DNA of 64,000 nt from Naganishia liquefaciens (Eukaryota; Basidiomycota; Tremellomycetes; Filobasidiales; Filobasidiaceae): contig BLZA01000035.1 of NCBI GenBank assembly GCA_013423385.1, positions 124,001-188,000 of the forward strand, in the 5' to 3' direction. Positions 20,743 to 34,245 of the stretch are shown here, one piece after another. The notes beneath the pieces are model-generated. The model was not told where the DNA came from. It saw only the letters and a program-made list of their open reading frames with translations, and did not search any database. The first letter of the stretch is position 1. Each line of letters begins with the position of its first letter. The translations under genes and the position numbers were made by a program.

Positions 20743-22326
20743 CTAGGCTGAAAACAAGGCGACCAAGTATTGACTGACGCTCGTCGGACTCATCGCTCCC
20801 AGATCCGTAATCACCAGGTCGATCAAATCCGGCGTCGTTATATCCACCAGCGGGTTCTTGATCTCCATCGCCTTGGTCATCTCCCATCGATACTCGTACG
20901 TCCACGCGCCCGTCGCATCCTGTGCAGCGTTGCCGGCGTGTGACTCCGTCAGCGACAGTCGGCGTGGCGTTGCCGGAGCCGTAGTATTGACGCGGGAAAG
21001 CCTGTTCATCGTTCCCGCACCAGAACGTCTACGGACCGACACGAATTCATCCTCGCTCTTTGCTGAATCACCGTCATCCTCCTCCTCATCCTCTAGCTCA
21101 TCAAATTCGAGCGGGATGCTCTTGCCGCGGTTCTTCGGCATGGGGAGATCACCCTGTGTCAGCGGGTAGTATCGCAAAAATTTGTAACTCTCGGCCAAGG
21201 CGTAGAAAGGCTTGCCCATGGCCTTGGCGAGATGGGCGCATTGCGATGTTCCAATGGAGGATACGAGACCTCCGGATTCGACGACGGCTTCCGTTCCGAC
21301 GAGGACAATGTCGACTCGCTCGAGAATATAGGCGATGGCAGAGTCGAGAATGACGGTGCAAGGGATGCCCGCTTGTGTGAGGATTTGATGCGTTTTCATA
21401 CTGCGAGGTGGCGGTCAACATGACGTGGAGGTGCTAAGACAGTTGCCTTACCCTAATCCCTCGGGTCGACCTTCCGTCACGTATACCTTGATTCGCTTGT
21501 TTTGCTTATGCGCTCGCAGTAATGCCTGCATCACCGTTCTCGAGTACGAATGTGTCAAAATCTACAAAACTTCGGTCAGTGTGTGTCCGAAATTATGCGT
21601 AGAGAACCACTCACGACCGCATCATCACGCAAGAAACCAATAGCCAGCTCGGCAATCTTGTGACGACATTCCGGCGCAGTCACGGCGCAGAACATGCGGC
21701 CTTGTTCCACGAGTGATCGTCTGTGCGAGGAAAAGTCCTGTAATCCAGATCAGGCGGATGACAATGACGAGGCCTGATGGAGACTCACCTCTCCTGCACC
21801 ACTGGCACCCACGAAACGCTCAAACAGCTGACACCCTGCACGGACGCCGAGACTAGGTTGCGTTTCCACGAGCTTCTTGCGTCCCTGCGTGAGTTCCATA
21901 AGAAGTCCCGTAAGGGTTGATGCTGTAATAGGAATGAGCTGGTAGCCTTGGCTAATGATATGCGACGTGCCTGTAGAGTTCTCCAGCAATTGAGTAAGGG
22001 CCAAGATAGCGGCCAGAGGATGCGGTACCTGTCAATCATATGTCAGCCAGATTCCAAGACCAGCGATTCCCCGGACCCACCTGCTCATCGCGCAACGCCT
22101 TGACATACGCAGCATTCACATCGAACCCATCTGTCATTGCACGTGCCTTGCCCCGGGGACTCGACAATGCCGATGTATGATTGGATATCGGATCGTCGGC
22201 GAATCGTGCAGTGTTGCTTTGAGAGGGAGACATGACTGGGGTGTCGTTTGACTGGAGGCGTTCCGCTGATGGTGTTGAGAGTGGGGATTCCGTGATGGGT
22301 TGGAGTCCGGAAAGGGAGAGCGTCAT
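20743..22326 (-). CDS. GCN3: translation initiation factor eIF2B subunit alpha
   Basis: eIF2B is the GDP/GTP exchange factor for eIF2; the alpha subunit binds phosphorylated eIF2 and mediates the general amino acid control response. The C-terminal Rossmann-like fold is clear: 'TVILDSAIAYILERVDIVLVG' region (near 21360), 'VGTEAVVESGGLVSSIGTSQ', 'AESYKFLRYYPL', and 'DLIDLVITDLGAMSPTSVSQ' near the C-terminus. The helical N-terminal part is at 21750-22080. Two things are unusual: an N-terminal Ser/Pro/Thr-rich extension of about 60 residues, and an insertion of roughly 75 residues (about 20905-21138) rich in Glu/Asp and then Arg/Ser. Introns split the N-terminal half; the first donor (GTGGGT) follows 'LRDEQ'. 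The start ATG is the only good candidate upstream of the conserved region. Confidence 0.88.
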
Positions 22327-23117
22327 TGTTAGATTGGGCGCAGTGTGGATACCGACGTGAGCGATAGTCGACGTCTTTCAATTAATAACTTGTCAGATTC
22401 CTTCGAAATCCCTGCGCTGCCGATCACACCAAGACAAAATGTCAGTCAATTCATTTCAGGATTTCAGAGCTTGCGCAGATTCTCACAATCACACGCGCAT
22501 AATTACAAGTCTTGCTATTCCTTCCAGCCCTCTGCCCCTGCGCCCGTCCAGCATAAGACTCTATAGACGACTCCAGATCCATCGATTTTGTCGTCGATAC
22601 CTGACGTGGACGGGGGCCGCGTGCGAGTGGCCTGCGGAGCCAGGACCTCCCCTTGCCAGCCTAAATAAACGCGCGAACTAGCACAATGCGAGTCGCGATG
22701 CCTTTCTACAAATGTAGACTGCCATTACAGTACAAGTGCGTTCGTTTGCGCTGGCCGCTTACGTTCGCACCAGGTCTCGCCGTGTGTCAAGAGTGAAGTC
22801 ATTTACTCAGGATCGTCTAAAGATGTCACGGCGTGACGAGAGACCCGTCGCGAGCGGTAGTAAGCGCTGAAAGCGCGATGCCGTTGATGTTATTATTGTC
22901 TCTATCGGCTGACCTCGGAAGGTAGGGCAATTTTTTACTGATAAAAAGCCAGTGAGGTGTTCAAAGCGAGCTTTCTGGAAACATGCACCACTGCGTCGGT
23001 CACGCTATCAAATGTCCCGGTGCAGAAGATCGCATCTATGACATGAAACCTAGCGAGTACTATACAAAGTTGAAACAACCCTAACAATTATATTGCATAC
23101 AAAATTCGCACAAGCGA
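22327..23117. other. gene-free stretch GCN3 / eEF3
   Basis: It contains the GCN3 promoter and the eEF3 3' untranslated region. No RNA gene, repeat or conserved frame is seen. Confidence 0.4.
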
Positions 23118-26100
23118 TTACTCGTCATCTAGAGAACGCAGCGTCAGTAACCTATACCATCTGCGACATGCACCGTACTTACCAGTATCCGGCTCCCTCT
23201 CACCGCCATACGTGAGCCAATCGAGCTTCCTCTTGGCCCTTCGTGCCTCTTGAGCCTTGACCTCATTTCGCGTCAACTTCTTCTTCTTAATCTTGGGCAT
23301 CTTTGTTCCTTCGTTCTCTGCCTCCGAGTTGGCGGTCGAGTTGGCGACAGACGTGGCCGCGCTGGCCGCGGCACTGGTCATCGGCGTTCCGGCCCTGGTT
23401 CGGGGCGTGCCGATTCGTGATCCCGCGCGCGATTTGACATCGTCAAAGGCGTCTTCAACAAGGGCAATCTTGCCCTTGTGGGTCAAGCGACCGGCATCGA
23501 CGTGCCAGATTTCGGGGCAGAGCGCGTTGACAAACTCCATGTTGTGGGAAATGATACAAACGGCGCCGGCCCATTCTCGGATGGCGACGGAAAGACCACC
23601 GAGGGCTTCTCGGTCCAAGAAGTTGGTAGGCTCATCGAGCTGCAATGGATCAGCGCGCGTCACGAGGGCGGAAGAGGAGGACTCACAATCAAAACCTGCG
23701 GGTTGTTCCACAGCGCGGCAGCAATAACGACCTTTACCTTTTGACCGCCCGACAGACCCTGAATCTCGTTGTACTGCGCGATATCACCGTCCAAACCGAC
23801 GTCCTCCAAATGCTTTCGAATCAGATGGGCCGCATTGTCACGCGTACCGGCACCCTCTCGCGACGACTCCATGTCGTCAAACTGGCCGATCACCTTGGCG
23901 AACCCGAGCTTGAGCAATTCTTCTCGGCCAATCCACGCGTTGTGCTTGTGATCCATGCCGCGGAACTTGACCTCATACTGGAACGATTTCTTGAGCTTTT
24001 GTCGACCCATGATCATCTCGAGCTTTCGCTTGTCGCCGTTCTTGCCGACGATATCGGTATCCATGATCTTTTCCTCTTCAGGGGTGAGCTTTCGCGTGCC
24101 CCGCTCGAGCATTTCACGGTCATGGCCGTCCTGGTATCGCCACTGAATGTATGCGACGGGCGTCTTCTCAAGATGCTGGTCCAAATGGTGGAAAGCATGC
24201 TGGGCGACATATCCGACTCGGAGCGCTGGATGCTTGTCGACTTTACCCTCTTGCGGGGTCGTTTCACCAGTCAGCAACTTGATCAATGTCGATTTACCGG
24301 CACCGTTGGGACCAAGTATACCGACTCGGGACGAGAGCGAGAGCGCACACGAGACGTTGATCAATGATGGCTTGGCGGCGCCCGGGTATTGGAATGTACA
24401 GTTGGTGAGCTTCATGATGGCACGCGTGTTCGAACGCACGCCCATCAGCGATCCGGGCGGCGGGAACGAAAACTTGATCGAGGTGGCGGCGAGGGTGTAG
24501 TATGACTTGGCCTCGGGCACTTTTTCGACAAACTTGGACAAGTTGCCCGGATAGTAGACGAGTTTCTTGCTCTCGTAGTGAATGATATCGGTACAGACGT
24601 TGTCGAGGAATCCCGAGTCGTGCGAGACGATCAAACACGTCACGTGCGGCTGATTGCAGAGCCATTGTTCGAGCCAGGCAACGGACTGGACGTCCAAGTG
24701 GTTGGTCGGTTCATCGAGCAACAAGATGTCGGCGCCGATCAACATGGCCCGCGCCAACTCGAGCTTCATCTTCCATCCACCGGACAAGCTGCCCACAGGG
24801 TTGGCCTGCTTTTCCTCGGTGAATCCGACCGAGAGCAGCGCCTCGGCAATCTTTTCGCGCGTGACGTGGCCGAGGTTCTTGTCCGAGGCGATAAAGTCAA
24901 TGATGGCCAACGAGGCGTCTTCGCCCTGAAGGGCGTGTTCGACCATGAGCGTTCGGAGTTGATCCTGCGGCGGAAATCCCTCGACCTTGCCATCCCTGAT
25001 GGCCTTCATGAGCGTACTCTTTCCCTGACCATTGCCGGCGCAGACACCGTATCGCTTGCCACGTCGAAGTCGGAGTGTCGTATGGTTCAGCAGGAGCAAG
25101 CCACCGTACGCGAGCGAGAACTGGATATCACACAGCAGCTCGCCCTCTTCATCGTCGTCATTAACATCGGGTGCATACTTTGCCTTGTCGATATCCATAA
25201 AGACCTTGCGCACCTGTCGCGCAACGTCGGCACCACGTTCCTTGCCACGCTCGATCCAGAATCCGATCGGCGAACCCAACACGCGTCCGGCCCAGACGGC
25301 CTCGTCCCACTTGCGGGCATCCACGAGATCAGCCACCATGCCGCCCAAGTACTCGAGGTGTCCCGCCAACTCGAGCGCATTCGGGAGGTCCTTGTTGAGC
25401 GGCACGGTCGGGTGACTCGGGAACGCATGGCCGAGCGGGAGGTGAGGCAGCATGACGGTGAGCGCGCTGTTGACGCTCGCTTCGACGTCTCGCATTGGCG
25501 GAACGACGGATTCGGTGCTGGCACCGGCGGCCAACAGGGTATCGAGTGCGCTCTTGGCAAACGCACGGATTTCCGGGAACGCGGCCGTTGTCGCAATGTT
25601 TTCGACACCGGGCACGAGCGGCGAGAGATATCGCGCGGCGACGTCCTTTTCCCGGACGAGCTTGACGAGGTTACCGACGACGATACACGTCATTCGTTGG
25701 GTGTCCGTGGATCGTTCCTTGAGTGCACGCATGAGCAGAGGCACCATGACGGCGAGCGTTGGGGCGTTGACTTCGGCGACAAACGTCGTGTTGGACAGCG
25801 TCTTGATTGTTTTGGGCACGGCGGCGGGCGAAGCCATGGCGTCGACGAGGGGTTTGATGTGTTTGATGATATCGGCGTTGGGCAGGATCGAGCAGAGCGT
25901 TGTGGCACACTTGTTGGCGGCGGTCGAGACCTGGAGGCGGACGTGCGTACGTCAGTAAAGGCAAAGGCCAACGCATCGCTTGTACGACTCACCTCGGACT
26001 TGGTATCGTGCATCGCATGCTCCACACTCGGAATGACATGTCCCAACTCTTCGGCCACCCATTCCTCGGCTCCGGGCTTGACCAGGGCCTCCATGGCTTT

Positions 26101-26586
26101 CAACGCTCCAACTTTTGTCCTCCATCCCTTTGTATCATCCAAGATACCCTTAAGCAAGTCGATAATCTGCCTGACACCCTCGGGCGCAGACACCTTGACG
26201 ATCGCATTCACGCCCGCCTGCGCCGCCTGCCGAATCGACTGAGTCTTGTCCATCAAGACGTTCAACAAGACGGGAATCGCATGCAGGAACAATCCCTCGA
26301 CGCCCTCTCCGAGACCCTTGACCAATCTCTCGACCAAGATGCCCGCGCTCTCCCGCTCGGCGGGAAGCTTACTCGCGGCCCACCACTGAACGATATCCCC
26401 TATCCTGGCATCCACCAACGTCTGCGCAACCGTCTTGGTCGACATCTTCTTGACGCTCTGCACGAACGCATCGGCGAGGGATTTGGCCTCGATGGTGGAC
26501 TGGGCACGGGCGAGCGCCGACAGTTGGTCGGCGTAGGGCGAGAACGGCAGCGGGGTGGCGTCCGTGGCTGTAGAAACGGGCGACAT
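23118..26586 (-). CDS. TEF3: elongation factor 3 (eEF3), ABC-F type ATPase, 1101 aa
   Basis: eEF3 is the fungal translation elongation factor that uses ATP to help release E-site tRNA from the ribosome. Four exons (26586-25993, 25930-23687, 23639-23183, 23128-23118) give 1102 in-frame codons including the stop. Order of parts: HEAT-repeat N-terminus, a four-helix linker, ABC1 with Walker A 'GNGQGKSTLMKAI' and signature 'SLSGGWKMKLELA', then 'LLLDEPTNHLD'; ABC2 with 'GPNGAGKSTLIKLL', 'LSGGQKVKVVIAA' and 'LDEPTNFLD', interrupted by the eEF3 chromodomain insertion (about 23900-24150); and a Lys/Arg-rich tail with 'KIKKKKLTRNEVKAQEARR' that fits ribosome binding. It is slightly longer than the yeast protein because of an Ala/Ser/Thr-rich insert before the tail. 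Identification is secure. Confidence 0.96.
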
Positions 26587-26920
26587 GATGTGTGTTTTTT
26601 TTGTTTTTGTGTAGGGGTGTGGTGAATGAGTGGTGTGATGCCTGCGCAGAGGCTGGCTATAGTACAGATGGCGGCCAGGAGAGAGTCACGCCGTGTGCCG
26701 CCCTCTGCTTTTCGCTTGTCAGCCAATCTCGCTCGACATTTTTCCATTCACGCGCGGATCCAGAAAATGAAACAACAGGCCAGCCTCTCGGCCGCCGGAG
26801 ACGAGTTTGCCACCGCCAGGGGTCCATAGGGATGGATAGAGTAATACAATACAATACAATACAATACAATACAATACAATACAATACAATGCAGTAGCGT
26901 ACACACACAACGCTCCGCTT
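26587..26920. other. intergenic gap kinesin / eEF3
   Basis: Both flanking genes are on the minus strand, so this 334-bp gap holds the 3' end of the kinesin transcript and the eEF3 promoter. It contains the pentanucleotide repeat listed separately. Confidence 0.4.
26846..26890. repeat. ACAAT pentanucleotide microsatellite, 9 copies
   Basis: Nine perfect tandem copies of ACAAT are preceded by a partial unit and end at GCAG. The array lies 31 bp downstream of the kinesin stop codon and about 260 bp upstream of the eEF3 start codon. Confidence 0.97.
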
Positions 26921-29900
26921 CTACCCCGGTATTGAGCCCACAACGCTCACCCTCCGTCCTACCCTCCCCACCGGCACTCTCCCACTCGTCGCCGCCGGCG
27001 CGGGCAAAGCAAACGACCGTTCCCCTGCCGCCGAACCACTGACGCTCATTCTCGCAGGCCGCGACGCTCCACTCCCCCCGACGACACTCATCCGCCGCAT
27101 CGCGCCCGGCACACCGACGACCGACATGCGCGGCTTCGGGTCCCTCCCGATGGGTGATGCCCCGCCGCCGGACCCTCCGAGAAGGACGCTCGTATCACCC
27201 ACTCCGCCGCCGCCGCTGCTCGCCTTTCGCAGTCCCGTCATCGCACGATGACTCGTCCCCTCTGAGCGTTCACTCGTCGAGCCTTCCTCCCCAATAGCGC
27301 CCAGCCCGCCGCCCCGAGACGACATCCTCGGTCGACGGATTGGTCCCGGTCCGCCTCCTGCTCCTCCGGCGACCGAGATCCTCCGTGACGCGGCGCCGAC
27401 CGCAGGATTGCCCGAGAGACTGGATCGACGTGCGGATGAGGCCGTCGGTCGTAACAGACCCGTCATCGCCGTCGTCGACCTATCCGCCACCCCCGCGACG
27501 CTCACATCCCCGACGGACGTTCGATCCCCGACAACTTCAGCCGGCCCAGACCGAACGAGAAAGTTGGATTTTGCCGGTTTGTCCGCGGCCGTCGTACGCA
27601 ACGGCACGGGATTCAGTCGACCGATATTGACCGTCGTACTCGGCTGCAGCGGTGCCCTCGCCACCGAACCTGACGCTGCTGTCCGCGGAGGCCTCATCGC
27701 ATGCGCCTTGGGTAACGCAATGGTTCCCACCGCCGCCGTCCGCTTCGGAGATCGCTCCACGACAAAACTTGACTCTTCCGCCACCTGGCCCAGCACAGGT
27801 CGTTTTGCCGGTAAGCGCTGCATGATTCCCGTCGCTGACGAGGGTCGTACAGGCGCCGGGAGCATCACCGTGCTCATCTGCGCCGTACTCGTATCCCCCG
27901 CCATACCCGAATCCTCGGTCGACGCTTCATCAATCCAGACATTCTCCTCCGGGTCCATCGTCTCGAGCTTGGGCGCCGGACTGGGTGTAGGCGTGCTATC
28001 GCTATCCGTGGCTACGGCCGACTGGTTACTGCTATCCGACTTGAACCTAACGCTGCCGATGCTACCCTCGCCGGCCTCGTCGCGCCAGCGAAGCGTCTTT
28101 TTCTGCTTGGTAAACACGGCGGCGATCCCGGCAGAGCGTTTTCTCGGTGATCCACGGAGCGGGGAGCCGAGGCCGTGCGATTGTTGGATTCGTTTCATCG
28201 CCGGCGAGGGTTTCACGAGTGGCGGGTTTGGTGCAGCGGCCATCGAAATACGACGTCTGATGGCGGATGGGACGGGCTTGCTTGCGCCTGGCATGGCAAA
28301 GATCGGACCGACATGTCGCGGCGGCGCATCTCCCGCAGCACCCATCTCCAACACTTCGGCAATCGTTCGCTCGCCCTCTTTCACCAGCGCGGATTCCTCC
28401 TCGGCGTGATCCCTCAACCCAGCCACGATGCGTACCATTCCCCCAACCAAATGCGTGAGCGCCCGCGCCTGATGCGCAATCGCCGAGCGATACGCCCTCT
28501 CCCTCGCCTCGAGACTCTGCGTCTCCCCTCTCACGCGCTGCAGCTCGGCCTCGAGACGCACACCGTCAATATCCGCCGACTCTGCCTTGTCGAACCGGCG
28601 TTCCGAGGCGGCGCGGAGCACGGCAGATAAAAGGTCGGATTTGGTGGCGGCGTCCTGAATGCGTGCCTGGTTGGTCGGATTCGAGGCGTACAGGGTCTGC
28701 TCCCGTGCGATCAACGACTCGAGCGTCTCCTTTTCGGCCAAGAGTTGCGGTTCTTCGGTATCTGCTAATTCCGTCAGTCGAGCCTGTAGCGCATTGATTC
28801 GTAATTCGGCGCCATCGACGAGCGCACGACAGAGCGCTCCCTCGGCAATCACGGGCGCATGCCGTGCCGATGCCTGCTTCATTTCCGCCTTGACTCTCGT
28901 CACCTCGGCGCGTCCCTCTGCCAGTCGCTTCTCCCGCGCGACCTGCTCCGCGCGACTCCCGTTCGCCATCTCGGCCTCGAGCGCCTTGATCCGTGCGTCC
29001 TTTTCCGCAATCGCTTTTAGGTACTGGGTAATGTTGCGGTTGACATCGTTGACATTGCGTGAGACCTTGGTGACGATATTTTTGGCGCGGTTCGCATACT
29101 TGAGCGTGTTCCCTGTATCCTCGAGATGCACCGAGCACGGCGAGACACAGACAATCATGACCGTTCGGCAATTCCCGCCGAGCGAAAACTTGAGCAGTCG
29201 GGTAAGCTTGCTATCCCGATAAGGGATATGCGGCTGTGAGTTCCCTTTGGTCGCGGCTACACAGAGTGCATTGATACAGTTGCCGAGCGAAAGCAGCGAC
29301 TTGTTGATGTTGGCGCCCTCCTTCATTCGATTCCCCATATTCTGCGTCGCACTTGCACGTTCACTGCCCGCCAGATCAATAATACTCAACGTCGCGCTCG
29401 TAACTGCCGTCGTGACCGTTTCTGTCTCCAAATCGACGGTATCACCGCCCCGCGGCCGTCTGCCAATGTTCACCTGCAAGACGGCATGACTCCGCGAACT
29501 CTGCGAATTCGCATGCGTCGCCGATGTATGACGTCTCGAGTTACCAAGCAAGACGTATTCGAGAACTTCGTCCGCCGTACGCGGTACCTTTTGACTCAAG
29601 CCAGCGACCGTGATCCGATTCTTCTCGTCCTCTCTCAGACTCAATCCGCCGCGTGGACACGCCGGAAAATCGTCGGCGAGCAGGTCCCGAATGAGCTCGT
29701 TGTAGATCTCGAGAAAGGAAACGGTGACGTGTGTCTCCCACTCGTCGTTCGTGTCGTCGATCCGGCGGAAGAGTTCGCGCATTGTACGGTAGATGATTCC
29801 TGGGTCCTCTTTTGTGCCGCTGACTGTATGAGTTTTGCCGCATCCGGTGGCCTGAATGTCATGAGCGATATATCGTTGGGCCTGTCCAAGACGACTCACT

Positions 29901-30494
29901 CCGTACGCAAACACTGTTGCATTGAATCCATCAAATAACCCTTCCAAGACGGGCTTGGCCGTGTTCTCAAACACTTCTTCCTGCGTCGAATCCTTGGAGA
30001 ACACGCGATCAAACGCATACCTATTCCCTTCATTAGTACGCATTCTCCCGATCTACGCAACAACATACCGTTGATCCTTGTACCGCTTCCCACCCGGTGG
30101 TGCCTTGCCTCCCGTATTCATAAAGGCCCGCGGTACATTCGTATCCGGCTTATCGAAAATTAACGTCCGATGATCCACGACATCTACCCTTGTAATCAGC
30201 CATCACTTGTCCCCCCTACTAAACCGACCTGACTCACCAACGACCTCTCGCCATAAGCCGCTTCCGCCATATGTATATCCACTACCCGCGGGAGAGGACG
30301 AGCCAGTCTTGGACGGTGAAGCTCCCCCGAGTGCGCCATCACCGTAAAAAATCTCTGGATTCTGTGCTTCGGGGATACGGGACGCTTCGATGGTCGTGAG
30401 CGGTCTCACACGCACTGTTGGAGGGGAAAAGTCAGTATGAGGAGTGAAAGCAATGGTAGGACGTACCTGCTACTTGAATCGCGTTGGTGTCCAT
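26921..30494 (-). CDS. KIP3: kinesin-8 family motor protein (Kip3-like)
   Basis: This is an N-terminal kinesin motor followed by a short helical region and a long basic tail. Kinesin-8 motors walk to microtubule plus ends and limit their length. Motor motifs: P-loop 'GATGCGKTHT' (near 29845, split by an intron just before it), switch I 'NSQSSRSH', switch II 'IDLAGSERA', and 'PYRDSKLTRLLKFSLGGN'. The kinesin-8 neck is 'YANRAKNIVTKVSRNVNDVN' followed by 'RNITQYLKAI'. The start exon encodes 'MDTNAIQVA', then an intron, then 'VRVRPLTTIEASR' and a Ser/Gly-rich loop (about 30250-30350). The tail (about 26921-28400) is Ser/Pro/Gly/Arg-rich and probably disordered, a common form for microtubule-binding tails. 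Subfamily assignment rests on the neck sequence. Confidence 0.88.
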
Positions 30495-30977
30495 CGTGGC
30501 CGATCGACCGTCCGCCGTCCTGTCAGTGACGAAGGACGTTCAAGCGGTAAAGTTTACAGCCGTTCTGCGCTGTTCCAGTCCACACAGTCGCCAACTGTGC
30601 CGTCGGTGGGATGAGAGGCCGACGATGATAGCCCTTGGATTGATCCCCGGATCTAAAGACTTTGAATCAGCAGATACGGTGGGAAAGTCAAATGGTGACG
30701 AATGAAGAAAGGAGTCGAGGGAGGCATTAGGCAAGGAAGAGTCGAGCGTAGATGCTGCCTCAACCAAAGAATCAACAAAGCGCGAGAAAGAAAAGCGCGA
30801 TAAAGGAGGAATGCAGGGAAAGAGGCGATAATGCCCCCTGCGCGGAAAAGAAGAGTGAGTCATGGGTGATCGGCGCCAATGCACTCGGATGACTTTTCGG
30901 AGCGACGTTTCTTCCCAAAATACCCAGTCTCTCCTGTCCCCTGCTTCTGTCTAGCGACATCCATCACATAAGCCACA
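30495..30977. promoter_or_regulatory. divergent promoter region kinesin-8 / DAHP synthase
   Basis: This 483-bp gap lies between two divergent start codons. It carries a TGAGTCA heptamer (listed separately). Nothing else is recognised. Confidence 0.45.
30856..30862 (+). promoter_or_regulatory. possible Gcn4/Cpc1-type site TGAGTCA
   Basis: TGAGTCA is the AP-1-like heptamer bound by Gcn4/Cpc1 regulators of amino acid biosynthesis in fungi. It lies 115 bp upstream of the DAHP synthase start codon, a fitting place. Caution: the same letters resemble a GTGAGT splice donor, and a 5'-leader intron would also explain them. Confidence 0.4.
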
Positions 30978-33037
<2,060 letters not shown>

Positions 33038-34245
33038 GGTGCCGTCTCAAGTCATGGGATATATATAATATTCATACTCCTTGAGCAGCATGCGCGGTGT
33101 TGCTGCAAAAGTCCAGTACATGAGCAGTTCTCTGAGACCACTTCGCTAATGTCACACAAGCTTTACCGGACATGACTTATCGCTCAAAGGAATGATGATA
33201 CCTCAAAGCCGGCGCAAAACCTTCAGCCCGAGAAAAGACAAAAAGAATTGGAGATACTGGTAATCGAAACCAGGGCGCGTCCTGTTGCATTTAACTGATG
33301 CGAAGGACGCGATTTACCACTAATCGATATCCCCTGTTCATGTCAAGGGGAACTTTTGTTACTCATACCCATCCATTGACACGATGTACCCAGATTCGTC
33401 GGAATGCGTACTTGTCGTCTCTTGCCTTCATCGGTTGTCGCACTGCATAGTGCGAAATCGATGACTTAATTACTGGCGGTCAGAGTCTTGTCATTCCTGT
33501 CAAGCTGAGCGACGTGAGCAGGTCATCCCGCTGACACGTTCTCTAATGCGTACGCAATCCTTGACGGCTTCCCTGCATCCCTGACACATCTGCCAGCTCA
33601 CATGACGGGAAAAACGCGGTCATCACCTCGTCACCCGGAAGCTAATTCCAGCACGCGTCCAGCCCAGAACGCCTAGAACGCGAAAGCCAATAACGGATAT
33701 TGGGAACGCCCATCTTGCGGGGATTTTTCTCATTGAAGGGTATATTGGCTAGCCGAATCTTCATGTTCCCCTTGCCTTCGGCGTCGCATAGTAGACTTTG
33801 AAGAAGTACCTCTAGATCGGGATACAAACCGACGGATCGACTGCCCTGGGGGTGACTGACGATTCTAGGAACGACGAAGTGGCTCTCCCATTGTAAGTCG
33901 TCGCGCCATGTGTTTCATCATGTTTCAGGCATTGTTCCGAGGATTGATGGAAAGGGACAATGGCCTTTGATGTTGACTGTTCCATCTCCTTTATCCGCAT
34001 TCTAGATACATCGTTGATGTGCCTCGCTACACATCTTGACATCTGCTCTCGCACAACGGCTCGCCTATAATTCACGTCTAATCGTACACCACGACACACC
34101 TACCAGCAACGTGGTATCTTGGCATCCCATAGTGTCTCGTGGAGTGTGAAACCGGTGCGTTTTTTGCAAGAGTAGACTGCGTGTGCACTTACATGTATAC
34201 CTTAGAACGCACGCGTATCCAACGACATTACGTATACCTTTCAAC
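33038..34245. other. gene-sparse stretch with one tRNA
   Basis: It holds the DAHP synthase 3' end, the tRNA-Ala gene at 33249-33334, and the promoter of the next gene. Short frames between 33600 and 34100 show no protein character. Confidence 0.4.
33249..33334 (-). tRNA. tRNA-Ala(CGC) with 15-nt intron, copy 1
   Basis: The minus strand folds as a full cloverleaf. The acceptor GGGGATA pairs with TATCTCC and contains G3:U70, the alanine identity pair; the discriminator is A73. The D-arm is GATT/AATC, the anticodon stem CGTCC/GGACG, and the T-arm CTGGT-TTCGATT-ACCAG. The loop reads TT-CGC-A, then the intron TCAGTTAAATGCAAC at the canonical 37/38 site, then A. The mature length is 71 nt without CCA. 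A T-rich pol III terminator (TTCTTTTT) follows. Confidence 0.95.
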
